The translations under genes were made by a program, and so were the position numbers. DNA of 64,000 nucleotides from positions 2,294,001-2,358,000 of the forward strand of contig NZ_JACHVQ010000001.1 in NCBI RefSeq assembly GCF_014190805.1, written 5' to 3'. Below the pieces are notes generated by a model, which saw only the letters and a program-made list of their open reading frames with translations, did no database searches and had not been told where the DNA came from. Of the stretch, positions 27,876 through 35,401 are shown in pieces (positions within the stretch are counted from its first letter, which is position 1; every line of letters begins with the position of its first letter). The DNA comes from Flexivirga oryzae. GTDB taxonomy: Bacteria; Actinomycetota; Actinomycetes; Actinomycetales; Dermatophilaceae.

Positions 27876-29408
27876 ATGACCGATGACTACCTCTCCCGAG
27901 TCGGCACGCTGATCCGCGACGCGCGGCGGCACAAGAAGCTCACCCAGAGCGAGCTCGCCGAGGCGCTGCAAACATCGCAGAGCGCGGTCGCTCGCATCGA
28001 ACAGGGCAAGCAGAACCTCAGCCTGGAGACCCTGGCCCGCATCAGCGAGGCGCTGGACACCGAGGTCGTCGCGGTGGCCTCCTCCACTCCCCTCAACCTG
28101 CGCATCAAGGGCGGCCGCAAGCTGTCCGGCGAGATCGACGTGCGCACCTCCAAGAACGCCGCGGTCGCCTGCCTGTGCGCCGCACTGCTGAACAAGGGCC
28201 GCACGACGCTGCGCAACCTGGCGCGCATCGAAGAGGTCAACCGGATCACCGAGGTGCTCAACTCGATCGGTGTCAAGACCCAGTGGCTGCCGGACAGCAG
28301 CGACCTGGAGATCGTCCCGCCGGCGCAGTTCGACCTGGCGGCGATGGACGAGACCGCTGCCCGCCGGACCCGCACCATCCTGATGTTCCTCGGGCCGCTG
28401 CTGCACCAGTTCGACGAGTTCCAGCTGCCCAACGCCGGCGGCTGCGACCTCGGCTCGCGCACCGTGGAGCCGCACCTGTTCGCGCTGCGGGCGTTCGGCC
28501 TCGACGTCGTCGCCTCACACGGCTACTACCACGCGAAGGTCGACCCGTCGATCCGCCCGCACAAGCCGATCATCCTGACCGAGCGCGGCGACACCGTCAC
28601 CGAGAACGCGCTGTTCGCGGCGGCCCTGTACGACGGTGAGACCGTCATACACAACGCCAGCCCCAACTACATGGTCCAGGACCTGTGCTTCATGCTGGAG
28701 AAGTTCGGCGTGCAGATCGACGGTGTCGGCACCACGACGCTGCGCGTGCGCGGCGTCCCGGAGATCAACCAGGACGTCGAGTACCACCCGTCCGAGGACC
28801 CGATCGAGGCGATGACCCTGGTCGCCGCCGCCGTCGTCACCGAGTCGGAGATCACCATCCGTCGGGTGCCGATCGAGTTCATGGAGATCGAGCTGACGCT
28901 GCTCGAGGGCATGGGCATGAAGTACGCCATCGAGGGTGACGAGTACGTCTCGGCCAACGGCAAGACCCGGCTGATCGACATCACCACCAAGCCGGGTCCG
29001 TTGAAGGCGCCGAAGGACAAGATCCACCCGATGCCCTTCCCCGGCCTCAACATCGACAACCTGCCGTTCTTCGCGGTCATCGCGGCCTACGCGGAGGGCT
29101 CCACGACGCTGCACGACTGGGTCTACGAGAACCGCGCGATCTACCTCACCGAGCTCAACGCGCTCGGTGCCCGGGTGCACCTGATGGACCCGCACCGGGT
29201 GATGATCGAGGGCCCGACCAAGTGGCGTGCCGCCGAGGTGATGTCGCCGCCGGCGCTGCGCCCGGCCGTCGTCATCCTGCTGGCGATGCTGGCCGCACCG
29301 GGAGTCTCCGTGCTGCGCAACATCTACGTGATCGACCGCGGCTACGAGGAGCTGGACACCCGGCTCAACAAGCTGGGTGCCGCGATCCAGACCTTCCGGG
29401 ACATCTGA
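27876..29408 (+). CDS. XRE-type HTH domain fused to MurA-like enolpyruvyl transferase
   Basis: 510 residues. Residues 1-70 are a classic XRE helix-turn-helix (LTQSELAEALQTSQSAVARIEQG in two pieces). From about 80 the rest is a full EPSP/MurA fold: TSKNAAVACL gives the Lys 93/Asn 94 pair, and GGCDLGSRTVEPH keeps the MurA loop Cys (190) and the following Arg. The region equivalent to the MurA PTD aspartate reads PSEDP, a change at a catalytic site. It may be a UDP-GlcNAc enolpyruvyl transferase that also binds DNA, or a sensor derived from one. The ATG at 27876 is preferred over one six codons earlier. Confidence 0.85.
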   Translation: MTDDYLSRVGTLIRDARRHKKLTQSELAEALQTSQSAVARIEQGKQNLSLETLARISEALDTEVVAVASSTPLNLRIKGGRKLSGEIDVRTSKNAAVACLCAALLNKGRTTLRNLARIEEVNRITEVLNSIGVKTQWLPDSSDLEIVPPAQFDLAAMDETAARRTRTILMFLGPLLHQFDEFQLPNAGGCDLGSRTVEPHLFALRAFGLDVVASHGYYHAKVDPSIRPHKPIILTERGDTVTENALFAAALYDGETVIHNASPNYMVQDLCFMLEKFGVQIDGVGTTTLRVRGVPEINQDVEYHPSEDPIEAMTLVAAAVVTESEITIRRVPIEFMEIELTLLEGMGMKYAIEGDEYVSANGKTRLIDITTKPGPLKAPKDKIHPMPFPGLNIDNLPFFAVIAAYAEGSTTLHDWVYENRAIYLTELNALGARVHLMDPHRVMIEGPTKWRAAEVMSPPALRPAVVILLAMLAAPGVSVLRNIYVIDRGYEELDTRLNKLGAAIQTFRDI

Positions 29409-29418
29409 GCGGGAGCCC

Positions 29419-30207
29419 GTGGCGCACACCGCGTTCTTCGACCATCCCGGCGTCATCGCGATGGCGCACCGCGGCTTCAGCAGTGGCGACCAGGTCCTGG
29501 AGAACTCCCTGGCCGCCTTCGGGGCTGCGGTCGACCTGGGCTACCGCTACGTCGAGACCGATGTGCACGCCACCAGCGACGGCACCCTGATCGCGTTCCA
29601 CGACGATCGTCTCGACCGGGTCACCGACCGCTCCGGTGCCATCGGGGCGCTGCCGTGGAGCACCGTGCGCGAGGCGAAGATCGGTGGCACCCAGGAGATC
29701 CCGACGCTCGACGCGCTGCTGGAGTCGTGGCCGGAGCTGCGGATCAACATCGACTGCAAGACCGCCGCAGCCGTCGAACCGCTCGCCGAGGTCATCGAGC
29801 GGCACGCCGCCCACGACCGGGTGTGCGTCGCGTCGTTCTCCGACCGGCGCCGCCGGGCGGTGCTGCGCCGACTGTCGCGGCCGGTGGCAACATCCGGCGG
29901 CCAGTCGGTGATCGCACGGTTCGTACTCGGCGGCAGAGTGCCTGCCCGGGCGCGGGTTCCGTTGGGCGAGAGGGCACTTCGCGACGTCGACTGTCTGCAG
30001 GTCCCGGTCGCGGCGGGCCGGCTGCGGGTGGTGAGCGCGGCGACGCTACGGCGTGCACATCACGCAGGGGTGCAGATCCACGTGTGGACGATCGACGACG
30101 CCGACCAGATCCGGCAACTGCTGGACCTCGGCGTCGACGGCATCATGACCGACCGCGCCGACATCCTGCGTGAGGTGCTGGTCGAGCGCGGTGAGTGGGC
30201 CGACTGA
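29419..30207 (+). CDS. Glycerophosphodiester phosphodiesterase
   Basis: 262 residues from the GTG at 29419, ten bases after the previous stop, with GGGAG just upstream. It cleaves glycerophosphodiesters to glycerol-3-phosphate and an alcohol. The catalytic His-Arg pair is in IAMAHRGFSS, the metal-binding Glu/Asp in YVETDVHATSDGT, and the second His in LIAFHDDRLDRVTD. The C-terminal block QIHVWTIDDADQIRQLLDLG is typical. No signal peptide, so it is cytosolic. It is followed by the G-run tract and the repeat array. Confidence 0.93.
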   Translation: MAHTAFFDHPGVIAMAHRGFSSGDQVLENSLAAFGAAVDLGYRYVETDVHATSDGTLIAFHDDRLDRVTDRSGAIGALPWSTVREAKIGGTQEIPTLDALLESWPELRINIDCKTAAAVEPLAEVIERHAAHDRVCVASFSDRRRRAVLRRLSRPVATSGGQSVIARFVLGGRVPARARVPLGERALRDVDCLQVPVAAGRLRVVSAATLRRAHHAGVQIHVWTIDDADQIRQLLDLGVDGIMTDRADILREVLVERGEWAD

Positions 30208-30208
30208 A

Positions 30209-30253
30209 GGTCCGGGGTCCGGGGTCCGGGGGTCCGGGGTCCGGGGTCCGGGG
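30209..30253 (+). repeat. G-rich tandem heptamers with quadruplex potential
   Basis: Six runs of G (30214, 30221, 30228, 30236, 30243 and 30250; four G each, five in the third) are separated by exactly TCC. The sequence starts two bases after the phosphodiesterase stop and would be in its mRNA 3' end. Six G4 runs with 3-base loops is a textbook quadruplex-forming pattern. Confidence 0.8.
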
Positions 30254-30284
30254 AAGGCGTCGGTGCAGTGCGGTGCGCACAGGT

Positions 30285-30711
30285 CCCCCCAGTGGCGACT
30301 CCGGCACGCCGCGGGCCGAAAAACCGGTCATAGCTCCCCCCAGTGGCGACTCCGGCACGCCGCCACCCGGAAAGCCGTCCCGAAGTACCGACGGTCGCGC
30401 CCCCGGGACGCGAAATCGGTGCATCGGCGTCCCGAAGTACCGACGGTCGCGCCCCCGGGACACTCCGGGCCGAAAAACCGGTCATAGCTCCCCCCAGTGG
30501 CGACTCCGGCACGCCGTCACCCGGAAAACCGTCCCGAAGTACCGACGGTCGCGCTCCCGGGACGCGAAATCGGTGCAAAGCCGTCCCGAAGTACCGACGG
30601 TCGCGCCTACGGGACACGAAATCGGTCCATTGGCGTCCCGAACTACCGACGGTCGCGCTTCCGGGACGCGAAATCGGTGCAAAGCCGTCCCGAAGTACCG
30701 ACGGTCGCGCG
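30285..30711. repeat. Array of 52-bp palindromic repeats with a second interleaved unit
   Basis: Unit B begins GTCCCGAAGTACCGACGGTC and starts at 30377, 30429, 30531, 30583, 30635 and 30687. Spacing is 52 bp, except one gap of 102 that holds a different unit. Each B unit can fold: GTCCCG pairs with CGGGAC, with ACCGACGGT inside. Unit A (CCCCCAGTGGCGACTCCGGC) starts near 30286, 30337 and 30492, twice preceded by GGGCCGAAAAACCGGTC. There are no unique spacers, so it is not a CRISPR array. It fills the 517-bp gap between the phosphodiesterase and helicase genes, ending 14 bp before the helicase stop. Confidence 0.9.
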
Positions 30712-30724
30712 AAAAGGACGCCCG

Positions 30725-32224
30725 TCAGCGACGACCGGAGCTGAATGACGCCGCCGAGTGCGAGCCGCCGCCGGAACGACCGCCGCCCGACCGCGCGCCA
30801 CCACCCGACCGTGCGCCTCCGCCCGACCGCGCGCCTCCACCCGAGCGCCCGTTTCCGCCCGACCGCCCACGCCCGGGGGCGCGACCGCCGCCGCGCGACG
30901 CGTTGGCCGTGCCCGAACCCGCGTCGCTCGCCGTGCGGCGACCGTTGTTCCGGTTGCGGCCACCGCTCGACTTCCGGTTGCCCGACCGCTGCGAGCCCGC
31001 CGCCTTCTGCTTGGGCTGCTGCGCGCCCGGCGTGGCGACGTAGCCGCCCTCCACCACCACTCGCTCCCCCGGGGCCAGCTCCCGCAACACGGGGTGATCG
31101 GTGTCGGCCACCTTGGTCGTGGTCGGCCGGATGCCGGCCGCCTTCGTCAGGCTGCGGACGTCACTGCGCTGCTCGTCGGTCATCAGCGTCACGACGGTGC
31201 CCTCGGCTCCGGCCCGGGCGGTGCGGCCCGAGCGGTGCAGGTAGGCCTTGTGCTCGGCCGGCGGGTCCGCGTGCACGACGAGCGCGACGTCGTCGACGTG
31301 TATGCCGCGCGCCGCGACGTCCGTCGCGACCAACGTGCTGGCGGCACCGGAGTGGAACGCGGCGAGGTTGCGGGTCCTGGCGTTCTGGCCGAGGTTGCCG
31401 TGCAACTCGACCGCGGCGACGCCCCGCTTGTTGAGCTGGCGGGCGAGCGCCTTGGCGCCGTGCTTCGTCCGGGTGAACACCACCGTGCGGCCGGGCGCCG
31501 ACGCGAGGTCCGCCACCACCGGGACGCGCAGCTCACGTGTCAGGTGCAGGATGTGGTGGCTCATCTTCGCGACCGGCGACTGGGCCGAATCCGCTTCGTG
31601 TGTCACAGGATTGCGCAGGAACTCGCGCACCAGGACGTCGATGGCGTTGTCGAGCGTGGCGGAGAACAGCAGCCGCTGGCCGCCCTTCGGAGTCTGCCGC
31701 AGCAGCCGGCGAACGCCGGGGAGGAAGCCCAGGTCGGCCATGTGGTCGGCCTCGTCGAGCACGGTGATCTCGACCGCGTCCAGCGAGCAGTGGCCCTGGC
31801 TGATCAGGTCTTCGAGACGCCCGGGGCAGGCGATGAGGATGTCGACACCGTCGCGCAGGCCACGCACCTGCGGGTTCTGGCCGACGCCGCCGATGACGCG
31901 CAGCGTCCGCAGGCCGGTGGCCTGCACCAACGGTTGCAGCGCCTCATCGATCTGGGCGACCAGTTCACGGGTGGGGGCGAGGATCAGCGCGCGCGGCCGT
32001 CCCGCGGTGCGCCGGGTCTGGCTCTGCTGCAGACGCGCGACCAGGGGCAGCGCGAACGCATAGGTCTTACCGCTGCCGGTGCGGCCGCGGCCGAGCACGT
32101 CGCGCCCGGCGAGGGAGTCCGGCAGCGTCGCTGCCTGGATCGGGGTTGGGGTCGAGATGCCCTGCGCGGCAAGGATTTCGACAAGGCGTGCGGGCACGCC
32201 GGCGTGCTGGAACGATGTGGTCAC
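30725..32224 (-). CDS. DEAD-box RNA helicase, RhlE-like, with Gly/Arg-rich tail
   Basis: 499 residues with a GTG start. The two helicase domains show the Q motif (PTPIQAATLP), Walker A GRGRTGSGKTYA, the DEAD box VLDEADHM, the SAT motif LLFSATLD and HRSGRTARAG. From about residue 390 the tail is low-complexity, with tandem RSGGGA units near the end (an RGG-like RNA-binding tail). It unwinds RNA, perhaps in ribosome assembly or cold adaptation. It is convergent with the phosphodiesterase gene across the repeat array. Confidence 0.93.
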   Translation of the reverse strand: MTTSFQHAGVPARLVEILAAQGISTPTPIQAATLPDSLAGRDVLGRGRTGSGKTYAFALPLVARLQQSQTRRTAGRPRALILAPTRELVAQIDEALQPLVQATGLRTLRVIGGVGQNPQVRGLRDGVDILIACPGRLEDLISQGHCSLDAVEITVLDEADHMADLGFLPGVRRLLRQTPKGGQRLLFSATLDNAIDVLVREFLRNPVTHEADSAQSPVAKMSHHILHLTRELRVPVVADLASAPGRTVVFTRTKHGAKALARQLNKRGVAAVELHGNLGQNARTRNLAAFHSGAASTLVATDVAARGIHVDDVALVVHADPPAEHKAYLHRSGRTARAGAEGTVVTLMTDEQRSDVRSLTKAAGIRPTTTKVADTDHPVLRELAPGERVVVEGGYVATPGAQQPKQKAAGSQRSGNRKSSGGRNRNNGRRTASDAGSGTANASRGGGRAPGRGRSGGNGRSGGGARSGGGARSGGGARSGGGRSGGGSHSAASFSSGRR

Positions 32225-32405
32225 GAAGGCTACATTCTGCTGGGTTGCCCCACCTCATCAGCCGACATCCTGGGTTCAGGGGCTGCGCACGGAGCGGACT
32301 CGACGTGCGGATCAACTCGTGGTGGGGACTGTGACGAGCCGATGACACGAGACTATCGGTTCAGGCATCGATGTGACCAATCGGCCGCACGTGACACCAC
32401 TCACC

Positions 32406-32990
32406 TCAAAGGGATCCAGCGAACGCCCGCACCCTGTCGACGACGTCCATGTGCACCGCGTTGGACTCGCGCACCCCGCCGACCTCCATCCCGTGGTCGG
32501 CGCCCTCGACATACATCACCGCGCCGCTCGGGTGTGGCGCGTCGACGGGCCACAGCGGGTCGGCCGACCCTCCGATCGTCAGTTGCGGCGCCGGGTATGA
32601 CGAAAGCGCTTCTCCCACAGCGGTATCCGTGAGGACCGGCGTGAGCCAGACAGCGGGCAGCCGCAATTGTGCAGCGACCGGCGCGGCATGCGTCCCGAGC
32701 GACTTGGCGACGACCAGTGTCCGGTCGGCCCGCGGCGCCTCACCCAGAGCGGACTGAAGTGCCGCGCACACGAAACCTCGATCGAGCGGCGGCCGATGCC
32801 AACTCACCGACTGCACGAACCAGCCGTCCTCGATGAGCCCGGAGCCGGTCCAGAAGAGCAGCGGAGCCTCGATCGGGTACGCGCGACCGGGCAGCACGAT
32901 CACCCGTTTCTCGACATGGGCCGGGACCTTCGTACCGGGTGGCCAGGCTCCCGTACGCAGCCGATACGGGTTGGTCTCGTCGGTGGTCAT
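32406..32990 (-). CDS. Small alpha/beta-hydrolase-like protein
   Basis: 194 residues from the ATG at 32990. The nucleophile elbow is TLVVAKSLGTHA (Ser in KSLG), and a late His is in EGADHGME; LTIGGSADPLWP probably carries the Asp. No signal peptide. The reading frame stays open far upstream to 33956, but that part lies opposite the FUSC gene and has no family features. Substrate unknown. AGGTG sits just before the start. Confidence 0.7.
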   Translation of the reverse strand: MTTDETNPYRLRTGAWPPGTKVPAHVEKRVIVLPGRAYPIEAPLLFWTGSGLIEDGWFVQSVSWHRPPLDRGFVCAALQSALGEAPRADRTLVVAKSLGTHAAPVAAQLRLPAVWLTPVLTDTAVGEALSSYPAPQLTIGGSADPLWPVDAPHPSGAVMYVEGADHGMEVGGVRESNAVHMDVVDRVRAFAGSL

Positions 32991-33151
32991 CACACCTGGA
33001 TATCCGGGGATCCGCATCGGACACAAGAGGATTTCCCGAATCCGGGCGGTGTCGGCGGAGCCACGCAGCGTTCGGACCGACGTCACGCTCCCGATCCCCG
33101 GCGTGAGGAGACAGACACTCGAAGTGGTCAGCACCATGCCGCGTGATTCGG

Positions 33152-33157
33152 TAAAAT
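33152..33157 (+). promoter_or_regulatory. Candidate -10 box for the FUSC gene
   Basis: TAAAAT at 33152-33157 is a near-ideal -10 box and stands out in this GC-rich sequence. It ends 10 bases before the ATG at 33168, so the mRNA leader would be only a few bases long. Confidence 0.55.
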
Positions 33158-33167
33158 TGAACTGCCC

Positions 33168-34196
33168 ATGAATGCCGCTGCCCCGAGTCCCCTGCGCGCC
33201 GCATTCACCTTCGGGCCGCACGCCGGAGCACATCGCGTCGCCGCCCGCGCCGGCATCTCGGTCTTCGTGCCGCTGCTGATCCTGGTGCTGATCGGCCGTT
33301 CCGAATGGGCGCCGTACGCCGCCTTCGGCGCGTTCACCTCCCTCTACGGCCGCCGCAGCGGGTATGCCGAGCGCACCGGCATGCAGGCGATGGCGGGCCT
33401 CTTCCTCACCGCTTCGGTGGTCCTCGGCACCGCGATCGCGCTCCTGCCCGAGAGCGCCTGGTGGGCGGTCCCGGGCGCGGCCCTGGTCGCGGTCGCCGGC
33501 CAGGTCGTCTCCACGGCATACCAGTGGCACCCTCCGGGGTCCATCTTCCTGGTCTTCGGGATCACCGTCAGTGCCTCGATCCCCGGCCGCGCGGAACTGG
33601 TGCCGATCGCCGCCGTCGTGGCCCTCGTCAGCGCCGGTTTCTCGATGGTGGTCGGCCGCATCGGCGCCCTCCGCGAGCCCGCCCGCCGACCGAGGGCCGT
33701 GGTGCCGGACGCCGACGTCCCGGCGGCCCTCCACGACCCGTTGCAGCGGGTCAAACTGCTGCGCCTGCTGGTCGGCATTCTCGTGGCGGGGACGATCTCC
33801 ACCAGTCTCGGCGGATCGCACCCCTCGTGGGCGATGGTCGCCGTCGTGGCGACGTTGTCCGGACCGCGGCGCGACACCCAGATCGTGCGCGGCGTGCACC
33901 GCGTCGTGGGCACGCTGGCCGGTGTGCTGGTCGCCTGGCCGCTGCTCGAGACGCATCCGTCGCCGATCGCGATCGTCGTGCTGATCATGGTGCTGCAGAT
34001 GGCAGCGGAGCTGCTGGTCGGCCGCAACTACGCGATCGCGCTGCTCGCCATCACCCCGCTGGCACTGTTGATGGGCGAACTCGCCGCACCACGACCCATC
34101 GACTCACTGCTCACCGACCGAGCCGCCGAAACCGCACTGGGCGCACTGATCGCGCTGGCCATGCTCGTGCCGTGGCGGCAACTGCGGCACCACTGA
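33168..34196 (+). CDS. FUSC-family membrane protein (aromatic-acid/fusaric-acid exporter-like)
   Basis: 342 residues. Two blocks of membrane helices (about 30-165 and 205-340) flank a short cytoplasmic linker. The N-terminal block ends with AFGAFTSLYGRRSGY and the second contains SWAMVAVVATLSGPRRDTQ. These two similar motifs are typical of FUSC/YccS-type proteins. The specific substrate is unknown. ATG at 33168 follows a strong -10 box. The gene ends 6 bp from the ROK regulator stop (convergent). Confidence 0.85.
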   Translation: MNAAAPSPLRAAFTFGPHAGAHRVAARAGISVFVPLLILVLIGRSEWAPYAAFGAFTSLYGRRSGYAERTGMQAMAGLFLTASVVLGTAIALLPESAWWAVPGAALVAVAGQVVSTAYQWHPPGSIFLVFGITVSASIPGRAELVPIAAVVALVSAGFSMVVGRIGALREPARRPRAVVPDADVPAALHDPLQRVKLLRLLVGILVAGTISTSLGGSHPSWAMVAVVATLSGPRRDTQIVRGVHRVVGTLAGVLVAWPLLETHPSPIAIVVLIMVLQMAAELLVGRNYAIALLAITPLALLMGELAAPRPIDSLLTDRAAETALGALIALAMLVPWRQLRHH

Positions 34197-34202
34197 ACCT
34201 CG

Positions 34203-35306
34203 TCACTCAACCGGTCGCGTCGCGGCATTCGAAACCCAACTACGCAGCGCCGCCACAGCACCGTCCCGCACTCCCGCCGCGGCCGGGTCAGCGACCTTCG
34301 CACGCTTCAGCGCGACCGGCCGCGGACAGTCCCGCAGCGCCTCCTCCAGGCATGGCACCGCCGCGTCTCCCCACGGCCCGGCGACGACCACGAATGCCGG
34401 ATCGGTCAGTCCGACGAACGCACCGACCACCCCGCTCAGCGCGCGGCCGAGCACTGCGGCCCGGCGTGGATCGGCCAGTTCCCGGTGCACGGCGGCGACG
34501 TCGATGGCTGTCGAATCACGTTGCCGGAGCTTCATTTCCGCGAAGACCTCGGTGATCGGCATCGCCCTCCCGCCGGGCCCGGAGACGATCACGTGCGCCA
34601 CCTCACCAGCGAGTCCCTGATGACCGCGTCGCACCGCTCCATCGGTCACGACGGCACCGCCGAGCCCGGTGCCGAGGTGCAGATAGCCGAAGTCATCGCT
34701 GCCCGGCCGCGCCGCCGACTCGGCCCGGGCCGCCCAGTTCACGTCGTTGCCGACCAGCACCTCGCCCCCGATGTATGGCGCCAGCGTCCGGCGTGCGTCG
34801 AGTGATCCGACGAGGAACGGCGCGTCGGGCAACTCCACCAACCGGCCGTCCGAGCGCCGTACCGGGTCGGCGGCACTCACCGCCGCGGCACGTACTGGGA
34901 CGTCCGACGCCGCCGTCACCGAGCTGACCGCCTTGCGCAGCGCCGCTGCGACCGCGCGCGGATTGTGCGCGCCCGACAGAGCCACTTCACTTTCGTCGAG
35001 GGTCGCCCCGGACACCGCGAGGGTGGTCGCGCGGACACCGGTCGCGTCGATCGTGACGGCCAGCCCGGCACCGGCTTCCGGACGGATCGCGACCAGGCTG
35101 GCGGATCGACCTGCACCGCGGCGGAGTTCCCCGGTTTCGGCGACCAGGCCGCGGGCCTGGAGCCGGCGCACGCTCTCCGAAGCCGTCGGCTTGGAGAACC
35201 CCCCGACGGCCGCGAGCTCGGCCCGGCTGCGCGGCCCGTCATACAGCAGCTCGAGCACCTGCTGGTCGGTCAGCGCGCGCAGCACCTCCGGTGGAGCACT
35301 CGTCAT
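34203..35306 (-). CDS. ROK-family transcriptional regulator lacking the zinc-cysteine motif
   Basis: 367 residues. The N-terminal MarR-like winged helix is SRAELAAVGGFSKPTASESV. A ROK domain follows: LVGNDVNWAARAE and YLHLGTGLGGAVVTDG contain the sugar-kinase motifs. The usual CxCGxxGCxE zinc motif after GLAGEVAHVIV is replaced by GPGGRAMPITEVF, so zinc is probably not bound. Such regulators respond to sugars or sugar phosphates. It is divergent from a DUF1479 gene, with two matching operator-like sites between them. It probably represses both genes. Confidence 0.88.
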   Translation of the reverse strand: MTSAPPEVLRALTDQQVLELLYDGPRSRAELAAVGGFSKPTASESVRRLQARGLVAETGELRRGAGRSASLVAIRPEAGAGLAVTIDATGVRATTLAVSGATLDESEVALSGAHNPRAVAAALRKAVSSVTAASDVPVRAAAVSAADPVRRSDGRLVELPDAPFLVGSLDARRTLAPYIGGEVLVGNDVNWAARAESAARPGSDDFGYLHLGTGLGGAVVTDGAVRRGHQGLAGEVAHVIVSGPGGRAMPITEVFAEMKLRQRDSTAIDVAAVHRELADPRRAAVLGRALSGVVGAFVGLTDPAFVVVAGPWGDAAVPCLEEALRDCPRPVALKRAKVADPAAAGVRDGAVAALRSWVSNAATRPVE

Positions 35307-35323
35307 TCCACAACCTCGCCTTC

Positions 35324-35384
35324 GTAAGGACCCTTGCCTATTGTGCCCGACAACGCGTACTCTGTCTTGGTAAGGACATCTTAC
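35324..35384. promoter_or_regulatory. Two ROK operator-like sites in the ROK/DUF1479 divergent gap
   Basis: Site 1 is GTAAGGACCCTTGCC (35324-35338), site 2 GTAAGGACATCTTAC (35370-35384). Site 2 is a perfect 5-5-5 inverted repeat; site 1 is an imperfect version. Site 1 is next to the regulator start, and site 2 overlaps the expected transcript start of the DUF1479 gene (candidate -10 TACTCT at 35359-35364). The CTTACTAA ending of site 2 resembles known ROK operators. Confidence 0.65.
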
Positions 35385-35401
35385 TAACTAGGAGACAGGC
35401 A

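Noticed and set aside
30285..30711. CRISPR array.
   Set aside because: The regular 51-52 bp period looked suggestive, but the whole unit is repeated and there are no unique spacers or cas genes.
30195..31043. Overlapping open frames with repeated peptides such as STDGRAPGTRNRC across the 52-bp array.
   Set aside because: The 52-bp period shifts the frame at each unit and all frames show similar peptides, so these are by-products of a non-coding repeat.
32991..33956. Long N-terminal extension of the small hydrolase frame.
   Set aside because: It is antisense to the FUSC gene and its promoter, rich in Asp/Arg/Gly, with no domain. The ATG at 32990 fits the hydrolase fold.
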